Shown here: piece after piece, positions 1 to 4,625 of the stretch
How positions within the stretch are numbered: position 1 is the first letter of the stretch
How the letters are laid out: each line of letters starts with the position of its first letter
DNA from: DAIRVC01 sp036803025
GTDB lineage: Bacteria > Chloroflexota > Anaerolineae > Anaerolineales > E44-bin32
DNA: 5,581 nucleotides
Assembly (NCBI GenBank): GCA_036803025.1
Contig: DAIRVC010000169.1
Coordinates: 1 to 5,581 of the forward strand
Direction of reading: 5' to 3'
Program-made: the position numbers and the translations under genes
The notes under the pieces: generated by a model
What the model saw: only the letters and a program-made list of their open reading frames with translations
Told to the model about the DNA's origin: nothing
The model's database searches: none

Positions 1-128
1 GGCAGGGCGGGGCGCCCTTCTGGCATCAGCCGGAAGATACGGTCGAGGTCATCGACAGGCAGGTCCTGGGCCGGGCCCTCGAGTTCACCTGGGCGTACCT
101 GCGCGCCCTCGATTCTCTGGGCGCCTGA
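1..128 (+). CDS. C-terminal fragment of a probable M28-type zinc peptidase
   Basis: An open frame enters from the left edge (first full codon at position 3) and stops at the TGA at 126-128, leaving 41 visible residues. The visible part contains FWHQPEDT followed by an amphipathic helix (about VEVIDRQVLGRALEFTWAYL) and a short tail. In M28 aminopeptidases the last zinc-ligand histidine sits near the C-terminus in an 'H-T-x-x-D-T' context, followed by a closing helix, and this fragment matches that arrangement. The family call is an inference from one short motif; the catalytic core lies outside the window, so substrate and location cannot be judged. The next gene begins 99 bp downstream behind its own promoter, so this gene is probably the end of a separate transcript. 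Confidence 0.5.
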   Translation, partial: QGGAPFWHQPEDTVEVIDRQVLGRALEFTWAYLRALDSLGA

Positions 129-162
129 CTCGGACGAGCCGGACAGTGCCGCGGGCCGCTGT

Positions 163-191
163 TTGACGGGCGACCATGCGCGTGCTACAGT
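163..191 (+). promoter_or_regulatory. sigma70-like promoter with extended -10 for the DegV-family gene
   Basis: TTGACG (163-168) and TACAGT (186-191) are separated by exactly 17 bp. The -10 is preceded by TG one base upstream (TGC-TACAGT), an extended -10 signature. The start codon lies about 36 bp downstream, leaving a leader of roughly 30 nt. This is consensus matching only; no start site has been mapped. Confidence 0.55.
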
Positions 192-227
192 CAATGCGCC
201 GACGACCACCAGCGGGGGGGAGGTTGC

Positions 228-1088
228 ATGTCAGCGCGCGCATCCGCCATCCGCATCGTCACCGACACCACCGCTTGCCTGCCGGCGGATTTCGCCCGCC
301 GGCACAACATTGAGATCGTCCCTCAGGTCATCCGATTCGGTGAAGACAGCTATCTGGAGGAGGTCGAGCTCAGCTACGCCGATTTCATCCAGCGGCTGCG
401 GACCTCGGCTGGTCTGCCGAGCACGGCCGCGCCGCTGCCCGGCGACTTCGTACGCGCCTACGAGCGACAGACGGCGGCGGCTCAGACCGTCCTGTCGATC
501 CACCCCTCGACCGAAGTGAGCGGGACGGTCCGTTCGGCGATGACCGCCAAGGCCGAGGCATTCCCTCAGGCGGACATCCGCATACTGGACACGCGCACCG
601 TCGCCGGCAACCTGGCCTCGCTGGTCATCGCCGCCACCGAGTGGGCTGAGGCCGGCACGGGCGCGGATGAGATCATGTCCCGTCTCGAGGCGATGATCCC
701 GCGCGGCCGCACCTTCTTCCTGGTCGCCACGCTTGAGTATCTTCAGAAAGGCGGCCGGATCGGCGGCGCCTCGGCGCTGCTGGGCGGGGCGCTTCAGATC
801 CGGCCGATCCTGCAGTTGGTGGACGGACGTGTGGAAGTGCTTGAGAAAGTGCGCACCCGAGCGCGGGCTCTCGAACGCCTGAAGGAGCTGGTCGTGCAGG
901 AGTGCCCGCGCGGGGCCGACGGGCGGCTGAGCGTGATGCACGCCGACGATGCCGCCGAGGCCGAGGCGCTGGCCGCCGCGTTGCAGGCTGCGCTCGGACT
1001 TCCGGATGTGCCGCTGTATGGTCTCGGTTCGGCCATCACAACCCACGGCGGGCCGGGCACCCTGGCGGTCGGCTTCTTCGTCGGGTAG
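228..1088 (+). CDS. DegV-family fatty-acid-binding protein
   Basis: This 286-residue protein is full length for the DegV (EDD fold) family, which binds a long-chain fatty acid; FakB members present it to the kinase FakA for phosphorylation and entry into phospholipid synthesis. All family landmarks are visible: VTDTTACLP near residues 11-19, the first carboxylate-binding segment STAAP (65-69, usually TSxPS), SIHPSTEVSGT (90-100, usually iSS.LSGT), ILDTRTVAG (119-127), LEYLQKGGRIG (169-179) and a C-terminal THGGPGTLAVGF (272-283). The Thr and Ser in the second and third motifs correspond to the residues that hold the fatty-acid carboxylate in solved homologues. The two ligand motifs deviate from consensus, so the ligand may differ. 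ATG 228 is chosen because GGGAGG (218-223), inside a run of seven G, lies 4 nt upstream. No FakA-like gene is in view. The protein is expected to be cytoplasmic. Confidence 0.93.
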   Translation: MSARASAIRIVTDTTACLPADFARRHNIEIVPQVIRFGEDSYLEEVELSYADFIQRLRTSAGLPSTAAPLPGDFVRAYERQTAAAQTVLSIHPSTEVSGTVRSAMTAKAEAFPQADIRILDTRTVAGNLASLVIAATEWAEAGTGADEIMSRLEAMIPRGRTFFLVATLEYLQKGGRIGGASALLGGALQIRPILQLVDGRVEVLEKVRTRARALERLKELVVQECPRGADGRLSVMHADDAAEAEALAAALQAALGLPDVPLYGLGSAITTHGGPGTLAVGFFVG

Positions 1089-1123
1089 CGTTTCCGCGCG
1101 CCGGACTTGCAGACGAGGGGAGC

Positions 1124-1930
1124 ATGAGTCTTACACGCAGAGTCGACGATGCCCGCAAAGGCTACGCCACCGGGGACGCGCGCCTGTCCGCCGAGGCGCA
1201 CTCGCGCGATCGGATCGCGCAGTCGGCCCGTGAAGAACACGGGGCGGCCAGCCATGCCTACCTCGGCGATCTGGTCTACGGGGGATTGGACGGCATCATC
1301 ACCACCTTCGCCGTCGTCAGCGGGGTCGCCGGTGCACAGCTCGACAACCGTGTGGTGTTGATCCTGGGCCTGGCGAATCTGTTTGCCGACGGCTTCTCGA
1401 TGGCCACCGGCGCGTTCCTGTCCGCCAAGAGCGAGAAGGAATACTACGAACGGGAGCGCGAGCGCGAAGCCTGGGAGGTCGATCACTTCCCCGACGGCGA
1501 GAAGGCCGAGCTGGAGGAGGTCTACCTGGCGCGCGGCTACACGGCGGAGGACGCGCGTGACCTGGTGACGATCCAGACGCGCGACCGCGAGCGTTGGGTG
1601 CAGGCGATGATGATCGACGAGTTGGGGCTGATGCGTGACGAGCGCAACCCGCTGAACAGCGCGCTGGCCACCTTCGTCGCGTTCCTGGTGGCCGGAGCCG
1701 TGCCGCTGCTGATCTACCTGCTGGGACTGGTCCTGACGATCCCGGCGCAGGTGCAGTTCCCGGTATCGCTGGCGCTCTCCGCCGCGGCGCTCTTCGGCCT
1801 GGGCGCGGCCAAGGTGTTCGTGACCGAACGCAACCTCGTGCGCAGCGGGCTGGAGATGCTGATCGTCGGCGGGCTGGCCGCCTCGGTCGCCTACGTCGTC
1901 GGCGCGCTCCTGAAGGGCATCGGCGGCTAG
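1124..1930 (+). CDS. VIT1/CCC1-family Fe2+/Mn2+ transporter
   Basis: This 268-residue membrane protein belongs to the VIT1/CCC1 family, which exports ferrous iron or manganese from the cytosol, in eukaryotes by proton exchange. Five membrane segments can be read: about 50-70, 77-99, 178-200, 212-233 and 243-263. Segment 1 contains LVYGGLDGIITTFAVVSG with D56, and segment 2 contains ANLFADGFSMATGAFLSAKSE with M93; these match the aspartate and methionine of the transport path in the plant VIT1 structure. Between segments 2 and 3 lies a charged cytosolic domain (about 100-172) with E109, E111, E113, E115, E118 and then QAMMIDELGL (M162, M163, E166), the glutamate/methionine pattern of the VIT1 metal-binding domain. 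A hydrophilic N-terminal tail of about 45 residues precedes it. An in-frame ATG at 902 lies inside the upstream gene; ATG 1124 is preferred because GAGGGG (1115-1120) precedes it and the family homology begins after it. The 35-bp gap suggests cotranscription with the DegV gene. The stop overlaps the stop of the convergent gene. Confidence 0.93.
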   Translation: MSLTRRVDDARKGYATGDARLSAEAHSRDRIAQSAREEHGAASHAYLGDLVYGGLDGIITTFAVVSGVAGAQLDNRVVLILGLANLFADGFSMATGAFLSAKSEKEYYEREREREAWEVDHFPDGEKAELEEVYLARGYTAEDARDLVTIQTRDRERWVQAMMIDELGLMRDERNPLNSALATFVAFLVAGAVPLLIYLLGLVLTIPAQVQFPVSLALSAAALFGLGAAKVFVTERNLVRSGLEMLIVGGLAASVAYVVGALLKGIGG

Positions 1931-2937
1931 TCGGGCACGACGCTGAGAGGGTCGGGCATATCCGGGCTGATCCCGATCGCCGGCGCCATCTGGGCCTCGC
2001 TGCGGTCGATACGGAACTCGGCCCACAGCGGGAAGTGGTCGGAGACCCGGGCGACCATCTCCTGCGTGCTCAGTTCAGGGAAGACCGCGCCGGCGAAGTC
2101 GATGACGCCGGCGCGATCGCTGTAGATCAGATTGAGGGCCGGCCGGAACCAGGCGATCTGGTCGTAGAACTTGGGCTTGCTGCCGGCGGCGGTGCGCAGG
2201 CCGTCGAGGTGCGGCGGCACCCACAGCCCGGTGGAGACGAAGGCCTCGAAGTTCGGGTCCCCGTGGCGCTGCTCCGTATTGAAGTCGCCCAGCACGATCA
2301 GGTTATCCTCTTCCTCGATGGCGGCCTCGGCCCGGTCGCGCATCTCGCGTGCCACATGCCCGGCCAGAGCCAGGATCTCGGGCGTCCGCTCCTGCGGCAC
2401 AGCGTAGAGGATATGGGCGGTGACCAGCGTGAAGCGCTCGCCGCCGGCCCGAAAGCCCACCGCGTACGGCGTGCGGGCGAACTGGGTCTGGGGCGCTCCT
2501 TCGGCCGTGGGGGGCAGGACGATCTCACCCGCCAGGCCGGAGGGCTGGGCGCGCCGCCGGTCGAAGACGAACGCCAGGCGCTCGGCGTTCCCCTGCGGGC
2601 CGACGGTCACGTCGGTGACGATCGCGCCCCAATCCGGCCCGAGCCACTCGAGCAGCAGCCGCAATCCGGAGGTGTCTCGCTTGACCTCCTGAATGGCGAC
2701 CACATCCAGGCGGCGGATGACCTCGACCAGCGCGGCCAGGGCGCGCAGGTTGCGCTTGGGGCTGCCGGGGTTCTCGTCGAAGGCAGGATGAATGCGCCCG
2801 AAGGCCTTGATGTTCCAGGTGCCGATGAGCAGGTTGAGGTCGGTCGTCTTGGCCGGGAGGCCGGAAGCGTCGATCCGCCGGCGCAGGCGGGCGATGTCCT
2901 CGACAGCCGCGCCAGGCAGCACCGTATAATCCATCAT
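1927..2937 (-). CDS. endonuclease/exonuclease/phosphatase (EEP) family hydrolase
   Basis: This 336-residue protein has the metal-dependent EEP fold shared by DNase I, exonuclease III and inositol/sphingomyelin phosphodiesterases. The motifs occur in order: GTWNIKAFG (39-47, catalytic Asn42), VVAIQEV (79-85, metal ligand Glu84), ERLAFVFD (119-126), TAHILY (173-178), LGDFNT (216-221, Asp218/Asn220), FYDQIAW (257-263) and SDHFPLWAEF (299-308, Asp300/His301). All the catalytic residues I expect are present, so it should be active; the substrate (nucleic acid, nucleotide or phospholipid) cannot be deduced. There is no signal peptide; about 35 unassigned residues precede the domain and about 25 follow it. 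Two adjacent ATGs (2937 and 2934) are possible starts; the purine-rich GAGGGGG lies 4 nt before the first and 7 nt before the second, so either may be used. A strong promoter lies upstream on the minus strand. It is the only minus-strand gene, convergent with the transporter and divergent from the Roadblock gene. Confidence 0.9.
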   Translation of the reverse strand: MMDYTVLPGAAVEDIARLRRRIDASGLPAKTTDLNLLIGTWNIKAFGRIHPAFDENPGSPKRNLRALAALVEVIRRLDVVAIQEVKRDTSGLRLLLEWLGPDWGAIVTDVTVGPQGNAERLAFVFDRRRAQPSGLAGEIVLPPTAEGAPQTQFARTPYAVGFRAGGERFTLVTAHILYAVPQERTPEILALAGHVAREMRDRAEAAIEEEDNLIVLGDFNTEQRHGDPNFEAFVSTGLWVPPHLDGLRTAAGSKPKFYDQIAWFRPALNLIYSDRAGVIDFAGAVFPELSTQEMVARVSDHFPLWAEFRIDRSEAQMAPAIGISPDMPDPLSVVPD

Positions 2938-2967
2938 GGGACCCCCTCACTGCTGGATGTGACTGCC

Positions 2968-2996
2968 AGTATAGCCCGCGCCAGCGCGGACATCAA
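2968..2996 (-). promoter_or_regulatory. sigma70-like promoter for the EEP hydrolase gene
   Basis: Read on the minus strand, TTGATG (2991-2996) and TATACT (2968-2973) are exactly 17 bp apart. The -10 matches five of six consensus bases. The start codon lies about 30 bp downstream, so the 5' leader would be short. Predicted from sequence only. Confidence 0.6.
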
Positions 2997-3019
2997 GGTG
3001 TGCCGAACGCGGCTTGCCT
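2996..3019. promoter_or_regulatory. imperfect dyad between the two divergent promoters
   Basis: Two 10-base arms, AGGTGTGCCG (2996-3005) and CGGCTTGCCT (3010-3019), are inverted relative to each other at 7 of 10 positions around a 4-bp centre. The outer edges touch the -35 boxes of both divergent promoters. A dimeric regulator or a shared activator could bind here, but the match is modest and could be chance. Confidence 0.25.
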
Positions 3020-3041
3020 GACGGGCGGACGGTGCTAGACT
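3014..3041 (+). promoter_or_regulatory. candidate promoter for the Roadblock/LC7 gene
   Basis: TAGACT (3036-3041) is preceded by TGC, giving the same extended -10 form as upstream of the DegV gene (TGCTAGACT versus TGCTACAGT). The best -35 is TTGCCT (3014-3019) at 16 bp, a weak match. The start codon is 31 bp after the -10. Confidence 0.45.
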
Positions 3042-3071
3042 GAATCGGCCGGTGGTCGGGAGCAAGGCGGC

Positions 3072-3446
3072 ATGACCAAGACGCGTACCGAGCAGATGAT
3101 CGATCGCCTGCGCGACCTGCAGGCGAACACGACCGACGTCGAGGCCTCCGCCGTCGTGAGCGTCGATGGGCTGATCATGGCCTCGTCGCTCCCGTCGGGG
3201 ACAGAGGAGGACCGCGTCTCAGCCATGTCGGCGGCCATGCTCAGTCTGGGGGAACGGATTTCCGGCGAGCTGGGCCGGGGGGCGATGGACCAGGTCTTCA
3301 TCCATGGCGACACCGGTTTTGTCCTGCTGACCGCGGTTGGGGGCGAGGCGGTCCTGACCGTCCTGGCGCGCAAGACGGCCAAGTTGGGGTTGGTGTTTCT
3401 GGAAATGCGCCGTGCCGCGCAGGACCTGTCGGGCCTGGTGAACTGA
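3072..3446 (+). CDS. Roadblock/LC7-domain protein
   Basis: This 124-residue protein is essentially one Roadblock/LC7 domain (about residues 8-120). The pattern is typical of the bacterial family: an amphipathic first helix, ASAVVSVDGLIMASSLP (about 25-41), a long helix EDRVSAMSAAMLSLGERIS, the strand pair DQVFIHGDTGFVLLTAVG, then VLTVLARKTAKLGLVFLEMRRAA. Bacterial members form homodimers and often act on small Ras-like GTPases (for example MglB on MglA) or on signalling scaffolds. No GTPase or histidine kinase lies in the window, so the partner is unknown and the gene looks like an orphan. ATG 3072 follows AAGG (3064-3067) by 4 nt. It appears monocistronic, with its own promoter upstream and about 570 bp without a clear gene downstream. 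There is no signal peptide or membrane segment, so it should be cytosolic. Confidence 0.9.
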   Translation: MTKTRTEQMIDRLRDLQANTTDVEASAVVSVDGLIMASSLPSGTEEDRVSAMSAAMLSLGERISGELGRGAMDQVFIHGDTGFVLLTAVGGEAVLTVLARKTAKLGLVFLEMRRAAQDLSGLVN

Positions 3447-3448
3447 AG

Positions 3449-3507
3449 CCGGCAGGCAGCGTCAGGCCGATGAGCCATCGCTGAGCGGCGGGCCCAGGCT
3501 CTGCCGG
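3449..3507 (+). terminator. possible structured 3' end after the Roadblock gene
   Basis: CCGGCAG (3449-3455) and CTGCCGG (3501-3507) are perfect 7-bp inverted arms starting two bases after the stop codon. Inside them CGATG (3468-3472) and CATCG (3476-3480) form a second stem, extended by TCAG/CTGA with two unpaired bases. There is no T-tract after the outer stem, so a classical intrinsic terminator is not supported; it may be a 3'-stabilising fold, or chance in GC-rich DNA. Confidence 0.25.
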
Positions 3508-3547
3508 TGAGCGTCCGTGCGGATAGGACCGTCAGCAGAGCGGGCCG

Positions 3548-3904
3548 GTGTTCCTCCGCACGAAGTGGGCCAAACAAGAACATTGGCTCGGCAGCCGGGT
3601 GGCCGCCTCTCTGCTGGCCGGGATCCTCTCCGTCATCCTGCTTCCCCTGGCGGGACCATCCTGGCCTATCGACGACAAGCGCCCTTCCTCTTCCCCGGAA
3701 TCGCATAGCGTCGGAGATGCGGCCGGGCTTCGCAAGCACATCGACGACCCACGCCCGGGGCGACAAGAGCAGCGATGCAAAGCCGCCGGAGTCGGATCCC
3801 CGATCCGGGCCCTCGCGCATTTGGCTTGGCTGCACCCAAAGCGTCCGGCGAAACCTCAGTCCCCTGGGCGGCCGCGCCTTGACAACGGCTGGCGGGGGGT
3901 CTAG
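3548..3904 (+). CDS. uncertain small membrane ORF, possibly a remnant
   Basis: A GTG-started frame of 118 codons has one hydrophobic segment, roughly residues 17-36 (RVAASLLAGILSVILLPLAG), with a basic residue just before it. The first 45 or so codons mostly end in G or C, as in the real genes nearby. The second half is low-complexity, rich in R, P, G and S, and looks non-coding. There is no clear ribosome binding site, no family that I recognise, and the frame runs into the -35/-10 region of the next gene, stopping at a TAG inside its -10 box. It could be a short single-pass membrane protein, the remains of a gene, or simply a chance open frame in GC-rich DNA. Confidence 0.15.
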   Translation: MFLRTKWAKQEHWLGSRVAASLLAGILSVILLPLAGPSWPIDDKRPSSSPESHSVGDAAGLRKHIDDPRPGRQEQRCKAAGVGSPIRALAHLAWLHPKRPAKPQSPGRPRLDNGWRGV

Positions 3905-3907
3905 CAT
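3879..3907 (+). promoter_or_regulatory. strong sigma70-like promoter for the VOC gene
   Basis: A perfect -35 TTGACA (3879-3884) and TAGCAT (3902-3907) are separated by exactly 17 bp. Transcription would begin near 3913-3915, giving a leader of about 108 nt, much longer than the roughly 25-30 nt leaders predicted for the other promoters here. Confidence 0.6.
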
Positions 3908-3915
3908 CTACAAAG

Positions 3916-3932
3916 CGGACAATCACTGTCCG
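3916..3932. promoter_or_regulatory. perfect inverted repeat at the predicted transcription start (operator or leader hairpin)
   Basis: CGGACA (3916-3921) and TGTCCG (3927-3932) are perfect inverted arms around the 5-base centre ATCAC. The repeat begins 8 bp after the -10 box, where a dimeric repressor would block transcription; in RNA it would form a hairpin at the extreme 5' end. A second stem, CGCCT/AGGCG (3943-3955), follows. No regulator gene is in the window. Confidence 0.4.
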
Positions 3933-3986
3933 GATAGGCCTGCGCCTGGAAGGCGTCGAACCCTTTCCATTGACGGTGGGCCGACG

Positions 3987-4022
3987 ATGACCGGTGTGCT
4001 GCGCCAAGGAGGGTTCGTGTGA
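3987..4022 (+). CDS. possible 11-residue leader peptide upstream of the VOC gene
   Basis: ATG 3987 opens the frame MTGVLRQGGFV, which ends at TGA 4020-4022, overlapping the ATG of the VOC gene in a TGATG arrangement. A weak ribosome site GGTGGG (3975-3980) lies 6 nt upstream. The Shine-Dalgarno of the main gene lies within the mini-ORF, so its translation could affect initiation at the VOC gene. Such short frames are common by chance; nothing in the peptide (no repeated codon run) indicates what it would sense. Confidence 0.2.
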   Translation: MTGVLRQGGFV

Positions 4023-4519
4023 TGAGTGAGTTCAAGCGATTCACGCCGTGCCTGTGGTTCGACCATCAGGCCGAGGAGGCGGCTGCCTTCTATGTCTCGA
4101 TCTTCCCCAACTCGAAGATCGGCAAGGTGACTCGGTATGGAGAAGCCGGGTACGAAGTGCACCAGCGTCCAGCCGGCTCGGCGATGACCGTGGAGTTCGA
4201 ACTGGACGGTCTGGGTTTCATGGGGCTGAATGGCGGGCCGGTGTTCCAGTTCAATGAGGCCATCTCCTTCGTGATCAACTGCGTGACTCAAGCGGAGGTA
4301 GACCACTATTGGGAGAAGCTGTCCGAAGGCGGCGATGAGAAGGCGCAGCAGTGCGGCTGGCTTAAGGACAAGTACGGAGTCTCGTGGCAAGTCGTACCCA
4401 CGCTGCTGGCTGAGATGCTTAGCGACCCCCGCTCTGACAGGGTGGAGCGGATGACCGAGGTCATGCTGCGGATGAAGAAGCTGGACATCGCCAAGCTCAG
4501 GCAGGCTTTCGAAGGCTGA
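4022..4519 (+). CDS. PhnB-like VOC superfamily protein
   Basis: This 165-residue protein is of the PhnB / '3-demethylubiquinone-9 3-methyltransferase-like' family in the vicinal oxygen chelate (glyoxalase/bleomycin-resistance) superfamily. Family hallmarks are the opening KRFTPCLWFDHQAEEAAAFYVSIF, the segment NSKIGKVTRYGEAG, TVEFELDGLGFMGLNGGP, then FNEAISFVINCVTQAEVDHYWEKLSEGG, and the ending CGWLKDKYGVSWQVVPTLL followed by a helical tail VERMTEVMLRMKKLDIAKLRQAFEG. The length is usual for the family. The biochemical role of most members is unproven and the methyltransferase name is historical; binding or modification of a small molecule is the safest reading. AAGGAGG (4006-4012) lies 9 nt before ATG 4022; an in-frame GTG at 4019 (6 nt spacing) would add one residue and cannot be excluded. 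The long leader with inverted repeats implies regulation. It precedes a drug-type nucleotidyltransferase by 106 bp. Confidence 0.88.
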   Translation: MSEFKRFTPCLWFDHQAEEAAAFYVSIFPNSKIGKVTRYGEAGYEVHQRPAGSAMTVEFELDGLGFMGLNGGPVFQFNEAISFVINCVTQAEVDHYWEKLSEGGDEKAQQCGWLKDKYGVSWQVVPTLLAEMLSDPRSDRVERMTEVMLRMKKLDIAKLRQAFEG

Positions 4520-4625
4520 CCGGGCGGGCCCGTGGCGGCCCTCGAGCGCCGGCTCGGTGGGTCGGGGCGTCGTTAGCCGCGCGCAACCGCGGACCGGATC
4601 GGAGAGCGGGGCATCGAGGCACCGG
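4520..4625. other. spacer between the VOC and nucleotidyltransferase genes
   Basis: I see no convincing promoter here. A short stem CCGCG/CGCGG (4577-4581 and 4588-4592) and the GC-rich palindrome at 4521-4532 lack T-tracts, so neither is a clear terminator. Read-through from the VOC gene into the next gene is therefore possible. Confidence 0.35.

Larger units (their letters stand above)
3447..4021. other. gene-poor spacer of about 570 bp
   Basis: No recognisable protein family appears in any of the six frames of this stretch. It contains an inverted repeat just after the Roadblock stop (3449-3507), an uncertain GTG-started frame with a hydrophobic stretch (3548-3904), a small perfect inverted repeat (CGGATC/GATCCG, 3793-3807), and the promoter and leader of the downstream VOC gene (from 3879). 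This is unusually long compared with the other spacers here, so it may hold a decayed gene or an unrecognised RNA. Confidence 0.6.

Noticed and set aside
214..223. Run of seven G at the DegV ribosome site, considered as a phase-variable tract
   Set aside because: A single short G run in GC-rich DNA is ordinary and it overlaps a normal Shine-Dalgarno; there is no evidence of length variation.
902..1123. N-terminal extension of the VIT1 frame back to ATG 902
   Set aside because: It overlaps the DegV gene, is arginine-rich and unlike VIT1 proteins, and ATG 1124 has its own good ribosome site.
794..2026. 410-codon open frame on the minus strand
   Set aside because: It lies antisense to two well-supported genes (DegV and VIT1), and its translation is rich in R, G, H and Q with no family resemblance. 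It is a typical GC-rich shadow frame.
2035..3021. 328-codon open frame on the plus strand opposite the EEP gene
   Set aside because: The minus strand encodes all EEP catalytic motifs; this frame has no recognisable domain and crosses the promoters.
3793..3807. CGGATC-CCC-GATCCG perfect hairpin in the spacer
   Set aside because: It has a short stem with no T-tract and no promoter geometry; I cannot give it a role.
3035..3907. 290-codon minus-strand frame spanning the Roadblock gene and the spacer
   Set aside because: The half opposite the Roadblock gene is a shadow, and the half in the spacer resembles no family and has no ribosome site.
4557..4625. N-terminal extension of the nucleotidyltransferase to ATG 4557
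   Set aside because: The extra 23 residues look like non-coding translation, and a GAGG site sits at proper distance before ATG 4626.
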